A DNA stretch of 24,274 nt from Deltaproteobacteria bacterium (GTDB lineage Bacteria > Desulfobacterota > DSM-4660 > Desulfatiglandales > B25-G16): the NCBI GenBank assembly GCA_020348625.1, contig CP070752.1, positions 2,957,970-2,982,243 of the forward strand, read 5' to 3'. Positions 1 through 6,627 of this stretch are shown here, one piece after another. The notes below the pieces were generated by a model that did not search any database, had not been told where the DNA came from, and saw only the letters and a program-made list of their open reading frames with translations. Every line of letters begins with the position of its first letter. The first letter of the stretch is position 1. A program made the translations under genes and the position numbers.

Positions 1-284
1 TGGGGCAGCACCCAGCTAATTATCGTGAGCTGATCAGGCGCAACGGTTATGTCGGGAAATGTCTTGTTGAAGATCTCCCATGGGGCCCAATGGAACGGCC
101 CGATCATGTCCTTATAGTCTTCGTACAGAGGATCATCGCCACGCGAAAATCCCACCAACGGATCTGCCCAGGCCTTTTCGTTTTCGCTGTTCTTAAGCGT
201 GTTGTCAGGCGAGGTATCTACGAAATCCTGAACGATGCTTTCCAGCCACTTCCCTATATCTCCATCTTTTTTGGCGAATCTCAT
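1..284 (-). CDS. Iron-sulfur protein related to epoxyqueuosine reductase, N-terminal part
   Basis: The first 94 codons of a leftward gene are visible; the rest lies beyond the window. It starts at an ATG preceded by an AAGGGGTG ribosome site. Visible stretches include SPDNTL, PLVGFSRGDDPLYEDYK and IGPFHWAPWEIF, which I recall from a group of deltaproteobacterial [4Fe-4S] proteins annotated as epoxyqueuosine reductase (COG1600-like). The ferredoxin cysteines would lie downstream and cannot be checked. True QueG carries out the last step of queuosine synthesis, but this subgroup may have a different substrate, so the family is more certain than the reaction. It diverges from the PilZ gene and has its own strong promoter. 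Confidence 0.5.
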   Translation of the reverse strand, partial: MRFAKKDGDIGKWLESIVQDFVDTSPDNTLKNSENEKAWADPLVGFSRGDDPLYEDYKDMIGPFHWAPWEIFNKTFPDITVAPDQLTIISWVLP

Positions 285-346
285 GTACACACCCCTTAAC
301 AAACGGCTTGCTCGTAAAACAGTATCAGGTTGTTTCCAGTATGGTT

Positions 347-375
347 ATGATATGCGATGGTTTGCTCGCTGTCAA
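347..375 (-). promoter_or_regulatory. Sigma70-type promoter for the leftward iron-sulfur gene
   Basis: On the minus strand a perfect TTGACA (370-375) is followed after 17 bp by TATCAT (347-352, five of six consensus bases). Transcription would start near 340, leaving a leader of about 55 nt before the ATG at 284. Its -35 box is 21 bp from the -35 box of the rightward PilZ promoter, so the two are divergent and back to back. Confidence 0.6.
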
Positions 376-396
376 CGCCTCTAACACCGGTTCTGC

Positions 397-426
397 TTGA
401 CACGTGGTCGGCCTTTATCCTACACT
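397..426 (+). promoter_or_regulatory. Sigma70-type promoter for the PilZ gene
   Basis: A perfect TTGACA (397-402) is followed after 18 bp by TACACT (421-426, four of six). Transcription would start near 433, about 33 nt before the ATG at 466. Because this promoter overlaps a longer in-frame extension that begins at 397, it argues for the shorter protein start. Confidence 0.45.
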
Positions 427-465
427 GCCGCCACTAACGAAAAACGGTATCAACGAGGGGCTTCA

Positions 466-795
466 ATGGAAGGTGATGGAACAGTAGAAAAGGAAAGAAG
501 ACGCCATCCCAGGGTAAAGTCCCTTTACCTGGTGTCGTATGTAAGCAAAAAGGGAGAGGTACAAAAAAGCGGTGTGTCCATGGCCAGAACCCTTAACGTG
601 AGCCAGGTTGGCGTCGGGGTGGAGGTTTATGAGCCCGTAGAGGTGGATAGCCTTATGGAGATGGAGATAGCCGTCAAGGAAAACATCTTTCCTGTCCGGG
701 GAAAGGTGGTTCATTCTCAAAGAAAGCCCGATGGGCACTGGGTCATGGGCATAGCATTTGACGAGGTGCAGGAGGAGCTGATAAAGGCACTTTAG
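466..795 (+). CDS. PilZ domain protein, probable c-di-GMP receptor
   Basis: A 109-residue single-domain protein. Residues 10-16 contain the RRRHPRV cluster (the RxxxR half of the PilZ ligand site) and residues 44-51 the NVSQVGVG stretch (the [D/N]xSxxG half). Together these are the known c-di-GMP-binding signature. The remaining sequence alternates hydrophobic residues as expected for a beta barrel. There is no membrane segment or attached output domain, so it presumably acts in the cytoplasm by binding a partner. The start at 466 is preferred over an upstream GTG/TTG-type start because GAGGGG lies 5 bp before it and a promoter overlaps the longer version. A strong terminator follows, so it is probably monocistronic. 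The regulated process cannot be told from here. Confidence 0.8.
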   Translation: MEGDGTVEKERRRHPRVKSLYLVSYVSKKGEVQKSGVSMARTLNVSQVGVGVEVYEPVEVDSLMEMEIAVKENIFPVRGKVVHSQRKPDGHWVMGIAFDEVQEELIKAL

Positions 796-863
796 GAAGC
801 GGCGGGCGAATTGCTCACTCGGTTGCATTGAAACAAGGCTCGCTTTGGCATATGTGTGAGACT

Positions 864-907
864 TGGAGGCGGTCCAAATGCCCTTGGCAGACCGCCTCCA
901 TCTTTTT
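864..907 (+). terminator. Strong intrinsic terminator after the PilZ gene
   Basis: An 11-bp perfect inverted repeat, TGGAGGCGGTC (864-874) and GACCGCCTCCA (890-900), with a 15-nt loop, is followed by TCTTTTTC. It separates the PilZ gene from the flavodoxin-like gene. Confidence 0.85.
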
Positions 908-968
908 CACAGCAAGGGCTGGCAGGCACTTGCTTTTATCATTTCCAGCACCATGAGGAGGGGTGACA

Positions 969-1451
969 ATGCAGATACTTATTCTCTATTTTTCAAAAGG
1001 CGGTAACACCAGAAAGCTTGCGGACAGCATCGCGCAAGGGGTGGAAGAGGTAGTGGACGCAAAGGCCATCGTAAGAAGCACAGGCGAGGTAACCAAGAAT
1101 GATTTCGTGGACTCGGCAGGGGTTATAGCTGGATCCCCGGTCTATTTTGGGGGGATGGCAGCCGATTTGAAGAGGGTTTTGGATGAATTCGTCGGTATCC
1201 GCAAGAAGATGGAAGGTAAAGTAGGGGCCGCATTTGCCACATCAGGTAATGCCACCGGGGGAAAGGAAACCACTATGATGTCCATCATTCACGCCTTGCT
1301 TATTTATGGGATGGTTGTGGTGGGCGATCCCATGTCGGCTACCGGACATTATGGCGTCGCCTGTGTGGAAGCACCCGACCAGAAGACAACCGAAAACGCC
1401 ATCAAGCTCGGCCGGAGGGTTGCAGAACTTGCAAAGAAGTTGCATGCCTAA
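969..1451 (+). CDS. Flavodoxin-like / NAD(P)H-dependent FMN oxidoreductase (WrbA-like)
   Basis: A 160-residue single-domain flavodoxin-fold protein. The N terminus ILILYFSKGGNTRKLADSI has the first beta strand and the phosphate-binding loop for FMN (SKGGNT). Residues near 55-63, GVIAGSPVYFGGM, match the second FMN loop seen in WrbA and related flavodoxins, and the ATSGNATGG stretch near 92-100 is the third. Such proteins bind FMN and shuttle electrons or reduce quinones; the partner is unknown. The ATG at 969 is chosen over a GTG six bases upstream because GGAGGGG (956-962) is then correctly spaced. It stands alone between the PilZ terminator and the MFS gene; a functional link to the exporter is possible but not shown. 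Confidence 0.75.
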   Translation: MQILILYFSKGGNTRKLADSIAQGVEEVVDAKAIVRSTGEVTKNDFVDSAGVIAGSPVYFGGMAADLKRVLDEFVGIRKKMEGKVGAAFATSGNATGGKETTMMSIIHALLIYGMVVVGDPMSATGHYGVACVEAPDQKTTENAIKLGRRVAELAKKLHA

Positions 1452-1622
1452 TGTGTCTTACCGGTTATTGCCTAGACCTTGTTCATGTGGTGGTACCGCG
1501 AGGAATTGTGTAATCAGCCACCCTATCCAGGTGAATTATCACTGGAGTGTTGTAAGACCTGACACACGGGAAGTTCTTGACTGGATGCATTCGCTTCGCG
1601 AAACTGTTAGGTTCTGCTAACC

Positions 1623-3128
1623 ATGCAGGTGATTACTACTGTGAGACCTGAGCATCAAACACAAGGACTTCAGTCCAATCCGAAAGGCTACAAGTGGAAG
1701 GCCTTGGCAACCGTAGCACTCGGTACGCTCATGGGCACCATGGATGCGAGCATTACCAATATCTCTTTTCCTGTTTTGACCAGGGTCTTTCAGGCAGATC
1801 TTACCGCGGTCATGTGGGTCGCCTTGGTCTATATCCTGGTCTGTACCAGTTTGATGCTGGTTCTCGGCAAAATCAGCGATCTCATTGGCCGAAAGAAGAT
1901 CTATGCCGGTGGCATGGCGATTTTTACCCTGGGTCTCATAGCATGCTCACTCGCTCAAGACATCGGTCAATTGATCCTCTTTAGAATCTTGCAGGCCGTG
2001 GGTGCAGCTATGTCTGTGGCTTGCGGTCCGGCGATCGTGACCGAGGCCTTTCCGCCCGAGGAACGGGGAAAAGGGCTAGGCCTGCTCGGCGTGGCTGTAT
2101 CTCTCGGGTTTATTCTTGGCCCAACTCTCGGTGGGTTCCTGCTTGAGTGGCTCAACTGGCGCTCCATCTTCTATATCCGGGTTCCGGTGGGGCTTATAAA
2201 CTTGTTCATGATCCTTTTCTTGCTTAAGAAAGACCAAGTAAGGCCCGGGAGCATCAGGCTCGACCTCAAGGGCGCATTGTTTTCGTCCGCGGGCATATTC
2301 TGTGTGGTCTTGGGTATGAGCCAGATCAATAAGTTCGGTTTCGGGTCTTTGCAGGTGGGCCTCTTGATATGTCTTGGTCTGTTGAGCCTTTTGGTTTTCA
2401 TGCTTATCGAGCGTCGCGTGGAGGAGCCTATCGTTGACCTCGCCCTTTTCAAGAATCGGGTCTTTTCCAGTGCCACGTGGAGCCTTTTTCTGACCTTTGT
2501 CGCCGTTCCAGGCTACATCCTGATAATGCCGTTCTATCTGATGCACGGCGTGGGCCTGACGGCTTCGGCAGCCGGGCTTTTGATGGCAGTGAATGCCATG
2601 ACCACCATCGTGGTTGGTCCCATCAGCGGCTCCCTCTCCGACCGGTTTGGACCGGTCTTGTTTTCCACCATTGGGGCAGCGGCAACTGTAGCGGCCTTTT
2701 ATCTCATGCGCGGGTTTGGCCTTGAAACGCAAATCAGGACCATTGTACCCATATTGATTCTCTTAGGGGTGGGGGTAGGGTGCTTTCAACCGTCGAATAA
2801 CAGCATTATTATGGGAGCGGTCACCCGGGAGCACTTGGGAACGGCATCGGCCCTGATAGCCACGCAAAGACAGGTAGGGCTCTCCTTGGGCATGGCGCTG
2901 GCCGGGAGCCTCTTTTCAGCGAGAAGGGCGATGTACCAGGCGGAACTCCTCGGGCAAGGGCTCAAGAGCGACTATGTGCTGCGTTTGTCGATACCGCTTG
3001 CGTTCCAGGACGTACTGCTTATTTCCGTGTTCATCTGTTTATCCGTGGTGTTGCTCTGCTTGTTCTCCGGTGAGAGAAAAATGCGCACGACTGAGAGCGG
3101 AAAGGCAGAGCCGGGCACTGCGGTATAA
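1623..3128 (+). CDS. MFS multidrug exporter, DHA2 (EmrB/QacA) family, 14 helices
   Basis: A 501-residue, highly hydrophobic protein of the size usual for 14-helix drug:proton antiporters. Visible family signatures are MDASITNISFPVL in helix 1 (motif D1), GKISDLIGRKKIY in the cytoplasmic loop after helix 2 (motif A) and GPTLGGFLLEWLNWRSIF at helix 5 (motif C, typical of exporters) followed by the conserved WR. It sits in the inner membrane and should expel toxic or amphipathic compounds using the proton gradient; the substrate is not predictable. No HlyD/EmrA adaptor or outer-membrane channel gene is adjacent. The ATG at 1623 has only a weak ribosome site (AGG). I saw no convincing promoter or terminator flanking it. 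Confidence 0.85.
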   Translation: MQVITTVRPEHQTQGLQSNPKGYKWKALATVALGTLMGTMDASITNISFPVLTRVFQADLTAVMWVALVYILVCTSLMLVLGKISDLIGRKKIYAGGMAIFTLGLIACSLAQDIGQLILFRILQAVGAAMSVACGPAIVTEAFPPEERGKGLGLLGVAVSLGFILGPTLGGFLLEWLNWRSIFYIRVPVGLINLFMILFLLKKDQVRPGSIRLDLKGALFSSAGIFCVVLGMSQINKFGFGSLQVGLLICLGLLSLLVFMLIERRVEEPIVDLALFKNRVFSSATWSLFLTFVAVPGYILIMPFYLMHGVGLTASAAGLLMAVNAMTTIVVGPISGSLSDRFGPVLFSTIGAAATVAAFYLMRGFGLETQIRTIVPILILLGVGVGCFQPSNNSIIMGAVTREHLGTASALIATQRQVGLSLGMALAGSLFSARRAMYQAELLGQGLKSDYVLRLSIPLAFQDVLLISVFICLSVVLLCLFSGERKMRTTESGKAEPGTAV

Positions 3129-3424
3129 TCTAATGCTTTGCCTCGGGCATTACTCGGATAACCTGGCCAACCCTTTTGTGTCTGCAAAGTCTCATATAAA
3201 ATCCGAAACTCGAATACCCGCCTGCCCCGCTGAGCGGCCCTTCCTTCGGCCCTCGGGCTTGATCTTCTTGGCCATGAGCTTGAGGCGGAAGGGCTCAGGG
3301 TCACGATGTAAGCGAGTACTCGAAGGGATGGTCGTTGAGTAGGGCCTGAGGTACGGTTTTTGTTGCATATACTGGGCATTGGCACTTAAACTATATATCA
3401 ACGTACTGTAAAGAGGAGGGTATC
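3129..3424. other. Intergenic stretch between exporter and selenoprotein
   Basis: About 300 bp without a convincing gene. Open frames on both strands here are short and resemble nothing I recognise. A spaced inverted repeat (GCCCTTCC near 3236, GGAAGGGC near 3288) is present but lacks a T tract. The right end is AT-rich (TTGGCA at 3379-3384, TATATA at 3392-3397) and probably holds the selenoprotein promoter, but no pair of boxes has proper spacing. Confidence 0.4.
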
Positions 3425-3745
3425 ATGAAATACAGAAACATCCTTTTACTTTTGGTAGTTGCAGTGCTTTTTCTGACGTTCACATCCCATACTGCCCTAA
3501 GGGCGACCTCAGGAAAGACTGTGCAGCTGACGATCTACAACCTTTCCGGGGGCGGCTGAGGTGGACCTACAAAAGGGATAAGGTCTATCCTAGAGAGTCT
3601 GCCCGGGGTATTGGAATATGATATAGAAGAAGCATCCTATACAGTAACGATAAGGTTTGATGATACGAAGACGAGCATTGACAAGATAATGGAAGAATTA
3701 ACGCAGTACGGGTATTCGATTTCCGGGGAACCGCGATGGGTTTAG
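3425..3745 (+). CDS. Exported selenoprotein with MerP/HMA-like fold, Sec at residue 45 (in-frame TGA 3557-3559)
   Basis: Reading through one in-frame TGA gives a continuous 106-residue protein from an ATG with a very good AGAGGAGGG ribosome site to a TAG at 3743. Residues 1-27 form a signal peptide (MKYRN, then a Leu/Val-rich core, ALRA cleavage site). The mature part reads TVQLTIYNL, then GGG-U-GGP, then a helix (GIRSILESLPGV) and strands ending in FDDTKTSIDKIMEELTQYGY. This follows the beta-alpha-beta-beta-alpha-beta order of heavy-metal-associated domains such as MerP, with the selenocysteine in the metal-binding loop. There is no cysteine anywhere, so Sec is the only thiol/selenol. A SECIS-like hairpin follows the TGA. 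It lies 96 bp upstream of a Tat-tagged radical SAM gene, so it is probably in the same operon. Role is inferred: periplasmic metal or selenium/redox chemistry. Standard gene calling would miss it or split it. Confidence 0.85.
3560..3595 (+). promoter_or_regulatory. Bacterial SECIS element for the UGA at 3557-3559
   Basis: Immediately after the TGA the RNA can fold into a hairpin: GGGATA (3575-3580) pairs with TATCCT (3586-3591), one pair being G-U. The loop region reads AGGUCU, the same hexamer as in the SelB-binding loop of the E. coli fdhF SECIS as I recall it. The loop starts 22 nt after the TGA, inside the usual distance range for bacterial SECIS elements. A competing pairing, GGACCT (3563-3568) with AGGTCT (3580-3585), also exists. 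Confidence 0.75.
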
Positions 3746-3841
3746 CGAGAAAATCCAGTGGGCGACGGGCTCATGCATGATTCGAACCCAACAGACAGAG
3801 GAGCTCAAAGCACGACTAAGGGCATTCACGGTCAAGGCCTT

Positions 3842-4966
3842 ATGAGGCGGGACTTCTTGAAGTTTTGCGCAGGGGGTTTTTGTGGCCTGTGTCTCGCTCA
3901 CTTTATCCGTGTCCCCGGAACCCTTCAGGCACAGATGGCCCAGAGAGGGCTTATCAAGACGAAGCTCTCCCCGTATTATACGCCACGCGGGGGAGCAGGG
4001 GTTCAGTGTGAACTGTGCCCGAGGCATTGCCTAGTTCAAAAGGGAGAAAGGGGATATTGCAGGGTGCGCGAGAATCGGGAAGGGCAGCTGTATAGCCTTG
4101 TTTATGGAAATCCTTGCGTGCTCGAGCCGTACCCCATCGAGAGGGAACCCTTTTTTCATGTCCTTCCCGGCACCAGGACATTGTCGGTGTCAACGGCAGG
4201 GTGCAGTTTTCAGTGTATGTTTTGCGAGAATTGGGAAATCTCCCAGGCCTTTCCGGAGGAGGTATACAGCTACGGGATGCCACCCGAGATCGTGGTAAAG
4301 AAGGCCGAAGAGGCTGGGGCCCGTTCAATAGCGTACACGTATGCAGAGCCTACCATCTTTTATGAATACATGGAGGACGTCGCCTGCGCCGCACACAAGG
4401 CAGGCCTTCTGAACGTTATCCACTCAAACGGCTTCATCAATGAGGGGCCACTCCGGGATCTCTGCCCGGTGTTGGATGCGGCACAGATTGATTTGAAGGG
4501 GTTTTCGGAGGTGTTTTATCGTGAACTGTGCAATGGCCAGCTGGCCCCGGTACTCGCGGCCTTAAAGGTTCTGAAACAGGAGGGCATTCACGTGGAGATC
4601 ACGAATCTGGTGATTCCCACAAAGAATGATGAGCTTACCGTGATCAAGGAGATGTGTCTTTGGATAAAGGGAGAGCTGGGTGCGGATACCCCGATCCATT
4701 TCTCTCGGTTCTATCCTTTACACAAACTCAAACGTCTCCCGGCAACGCCCATCTCCACGCTGGAGAGGGCCCGGGACCTGGCCTTGTCAGTGGGTCTTAC
4801 CTACGTCTATATCGGGAGGGTGCCGGGTCACGAAGCTTGGAACACATACTGCCCCCGGTGCGGGCGGGTGGTGATCCAGAGGACAGGATACATGATAGCA
4901 GGGATACATCTGAGGGAAGGTACGTGCGCACATTGCGCATACCCGATTTCAGGTCTGTGGGCATGA
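3842..4966 (+). CDS. amrS: AmrS-type radical SAM enzyme with twin-arginine signal and C-terminal zinc ribbon
   Basis: A 374-residue radical SAM protein of the AmmeMemoRadiSam / PFL-activase-like family. From the ATG at 3842: residues 1-30 are a Tat signal (MRRDFLKF, hydrophobic core, TLQAQ). Cys56, 59, 63 and 73 form the front CxxCPxxC...GYC motif. Cys121, 125 and 128 are the CxxxCxxC that binds the [4Fe-4S] cluster used to cleave S-adenosylmethionine. The C terminus has two CxxC pairs (CPRCG, CAHC), a zinc or iron ribbon typical of AmrS. An in-frame GTG at 3758 would add 28 residues; I prefer 3842 because it puts RRDFLK at the N terminus, though its ribosome site is weak. The usual partners Memo and AMMECR1 are absent here. 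Its closest neighbour is the exported selenoprotein upstream. The substrate is unknown. Confidence 0.75.
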   Translation: MRRDFLKFCAGGFCGLCLAHFIRVPGTLQAQMAQRGLIKTKLSPYYTPRGGAGVQCELCPRHCLVQKGERGYCRVRENREGQLYSLVYGNPCVLEPYPIEREPFFHVLPGTRTLSVSTAGCSFQCMFCENWEISQAFPEEVYSYGMPPEIVVKKAEEAGARSIAYTYAEPTIFYEYMEDVACAAHKAGLLNVIHSNGFINEGPLRDLCPVLDAAQIDLKGFSEVFYRELCNGQLAPVLAALKVLKQEGIHVEITNLVIPTKNDELTVIKEMCLWIKGELGADTPIHFSRFYPLHKLKRLPATPISTLERARDLALSVGLTYVYIGRVPGHEAWNTYCPRCGRVVIQRTGYMIAGIHLREGTCAHCAYPISGLWA

Positions 4967-4997
4967 GGGGTGCTGTCATGCCTACTCCTTAGTTGAT

Positions 4998-6053
4998 TCA
5001 GCTTGATAGGCGCCGAGCGTACACATCCCTGACCGCCACGGAATGAGGATCAAGGTTGTTCAAGCCGTGCTGTTCGGCCCACCCCATGGCTTCCAAAAAC
5101 TCCTGCACTGTGATGCCCCGTGAGATCCTTGGATATTCGAAGGCCTTATAGTCTACTCTGTATTGCGGCATAATGTTAACATAGGTAGATTTGGAAAGGG
5201 CCTCGGCAACCCACCTGACGAATTTCTCCGTACCGGCTACCCCGTTGGGCATGACCAGGTGTCGGATCATGAGGCCGCGCAGGGCTATTCCGTGTTTGTC
5301 GGTGGTGTGCACCCCAACCTGCCGGTTCATCTCAATGATGGCCTTTTTTGCAACTTCGGGATAGTCTGAGGCCCCTGCAGAATACGTGTCCGCCTCTTCG
5401 GAATCCATGTATTTCATGTCGGGCAGGTATATGTCGACAATTCCGTCCAGGAGTCTGACGATCTCCAAGCGCTCGTACCCGCTGGTGTTGTACACCAGGG
5501 GGATGCGCAGTCCCTTGTTCAGGGCAATGCGCGTTGCGTTGAGGATATTGGGCATGACGTGGGTGGGGGTGACCACGTTGATATTGTGGCAGCCGATGCC
5601 CTGAAGGCCAATCATCAAGTCGGCAAGGTATTCGTCTGTGATCTCCTTTCCTCTCCCTTCATGGGAGATGGGCCAGTTTTGACAGAAGACACAGCGAAGG
5701 TTGCAGTTAGAGAAGAAGATGGTACCCGAACCATGGTCGCCGACCAGCGATCTCTCCTCGCCGTAATGTGGATGAGCACCGAAAACCACCGGTTTGACCG
5801 GGGCCCTGCAGAAACCCCTCTCGCCTTTCTTCCGGTTTACTCCGCACTGGCGGGGGCAGAGCTTACAATCTTCGAAAATCGAGTAGGCCTGCTCGATTCT
5901 CTCGGCCAGCTTACCCTCTCTCTCCAATACTTCATAGGCCGGATGCCAGCGCTCCTGCTTCTTTTGCTGGGCGTAAAGGGAAATGGGAGAGACGAGCAAT
6001 GAGGTGCCCAACAAGGCTGTCTTTTTGATGAAGTCCCGGCGAGTAATCTCCAT
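4998..6053 (-). CDS. PflX-like radical SAM enzyme with twin-arginine signal
   Basis: A 351-residue radical SAM protein of the PflX / COG1313 type (pyruvate formate-lyase activase homologue of unknown substrate). Residues 1-30 are a Tat signal: ITRRDFIKK, a hydrophobic stretch and a SLYAQQ end. Cys63, 66, 70 and 82 form an upstream CxxCPxxC...FC motif. Cys117, 121 and 124 in SNCNLRCVFCQNW are the radical SAM cluster ligands. The C terminus contains PQYRVDYKAFEYPRISR, common in this family. The start at 6053 (GGGGTG upstream) is preferred over an in-frame ATG at 6134, because it places the RR motif near the N terminus. It converges on the AmrS-like gene with 31 bp between stop codons and has its own promoter at 6237-6265. 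Two Tat-tagged radical SAM enzymes side by side suggest related roles. Confidence 0.75.
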   Translation of the reverse strand: MEITRRDFIKKTALLGTSLLVSPISLYAQQKKQERWHPAYEVLEREGKLAERIEQAYSIFEDCKLCPRQCGVNRKKGERGFCRAPVKPVVFGAHPHYGEERSLVGDHGSGTIFFSNCNLRCVFCQNWPISHEGRGKEITDEYLADLMIGLQGIGCHNINVVTPTHVMPNILNATRIALNKGLRIPLVYNTSGYERLEIVRLLDGIVDIYLPDMKYMDSEEADTYSAGASDYPEVAKKAIIEMNRQVGVHTTDKHGIALRGLMIRHLVMPNGVAGTEKFVRWVAEALSKSTYVNIMPQYRVDYKAFEYPRISRGITVQEFLEAMGWAEQHGLNNLDPHSVAVRDVYARRLSS

Positions 6054-6236
6054 TTCGTACACCCCGTCGTGTGAAAGCCACCAGGGCATGCTGCTCGCTG
6101 ATTTCCAGCAAACCGAACATGAAGGGAAAGTCATTCGTTATGTGCGTGCAGCCCGCGCGGAGAAAACATATTCAGGAAAACACGTCTCAAACACTAGTCT
6201 GCTGCCTTTCGCAGCTCCGTTTTCCATTTCAATATA

Positions 6237-6265
6237 ATTGTACTAACCGGCACAGTTGTTGTCAA
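6237..6265 (-). promoter_or_regulatory. Sigma70-type promoter for the PflX-like gene
   Basis: On the minus strand TTGACA (6260-6265) and TACAAT (6237-6242, five of six) are separated by exactly 17 bp. Transcription would start near 6230, giving a leader of about 177 nt before the ATG at 6053. I saw no riboswitch in that leader. Confidence 0.65.
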
Positions 6266-6272
6266 GACACCG

Positions 6273-6310
6273 AAAAAAACCCGCAGACCTGAATGCGATC
6301 TGCGGGTTTT
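6273..6310 (-). terminator. Intrinsic terminator, usable from both sides, stronger leftward
   Basis: AACCCGCAGA (6278-6287) and TCTGCGGGTT (6299-6308) form a perfect 10-bp stem with an 11-nt loop. Leftward transcripts would meet a run of seven U from the A tract at 6273-6279; rightward ones a shorter U tract at 6307-6310. It insulates the PflX-like promoter from upstream transcription and would end the proposed sigma54 transcript. Confidence 0.85.
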
Positions 6311-6320
6311 CTCGGTTGGT

Positions 6321-6376
6321 TGAAAGGTTAACGATTAAACGCGTCAAACAACTTAGGGTTTGCCTGAAAGGTTAAC
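6321..6376. repeat. Two 12-bp direct repeats, 32 bp apart
   Basis: TGAAAGGTTAAC occurs at 6321-6332 and again at 6365-6376. Each copy contains the palindrome GTTAAC. Both lie within the proposed small transcript, just before its terminator. Confidence 0.7.
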
Positions 6377-6611
6377 CGTCCAACTGGTCCTTTACTTCTT
6401 GTGTTCCCAGGATGCCGTTATTATTCCCGTTTGAAACCATGACTTCACACAATGTATGAAGCATTGCCGTGGAAAAGATGCACGCGCATCCGAGAACCGC
6501 CTTACAGTACTGCCACAAACACCGTTTCCCAGCATTGCCTTTTGAGGCTTTTGCCCATTTGGTAGTTTATTTTAGGTATTGGGCAGAACTCGGCAATCTC
6601 TTAATAATGTT

Positions 6612-6627
6612 AGCCAAAATCGTGCCA
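6612..6627 (-). promoter_or_regulatory. Sigma54-type (-24/-12) promoter
   Basis: The minus strand reads TGGCACGATTTTGGCT. Compared with the RpoN consensus TGGCACG-N4-TTGC(A/T) it has one mismatch, and the GG and GC pairs have the required 10-bp spacing. The -24 half is duplicated by a tandem 10-bp repeat (AAATCGTGCC twice on the plus strand, 6617-6636). Start of transcription is predicted near 6601. No recognised gene lies downstream, only the terminator at 6273-6310. Confidence 0.55.

Larger units (their letters stand above)
6273..6601 (-). ncRNA. Candidate small transcript between a sigma54 promoter and an intrinsic terminator
   Basis: A sigma54-type promoter at 6612-6627 points left and a strong terminator with a U7 tail lies at 6273-6310, so a transcript of about 330 nt is predicted where no recognised gene exists. 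Near its 3' end it carries two copies of GTTAACCTTTCA. It also contains one open frame of 63 codons (stop at 6372-6374) lacking an early start codon; only its last 30 codons, from an ATG at 6462-6464, could be translated conventionally, and that ATG has no good ribosome site. It could therefore be a regulatory RNA, a small mRNA, or the remains of a gene. No known RNA family was recognised. Confidence 0.35.

Noticed and set aside
3380..3396. TGGCAC upstream of the selenoprotein as a sigma54 promoter
   Set aside because: The -12 half is absent.
3192..3401. Leftward 69-codon open frame, possibly a transposase fragment
   Set aside because: No recognisable family, no ribosome site, and the sequence overlaps the probable promoter of the selenoprotein.
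3557..3559. TGA as an ordinary stop or pseudogene mutation
   Set aside because: Strong ribosome site, protein-like sequence after the TGA in the same frame, and a SECIS-like hairpin at the correct distance favour recoding.
5932..6134. Upstream extension of the PflX-like gene to 6134, and an overlapping frame starting MFGLLEISEQ
   Set aside because: The extension would bury the twin-arginine motif 31 residues from the start; the overlapping frame runs antisense to no known family and only partly outside the gene.
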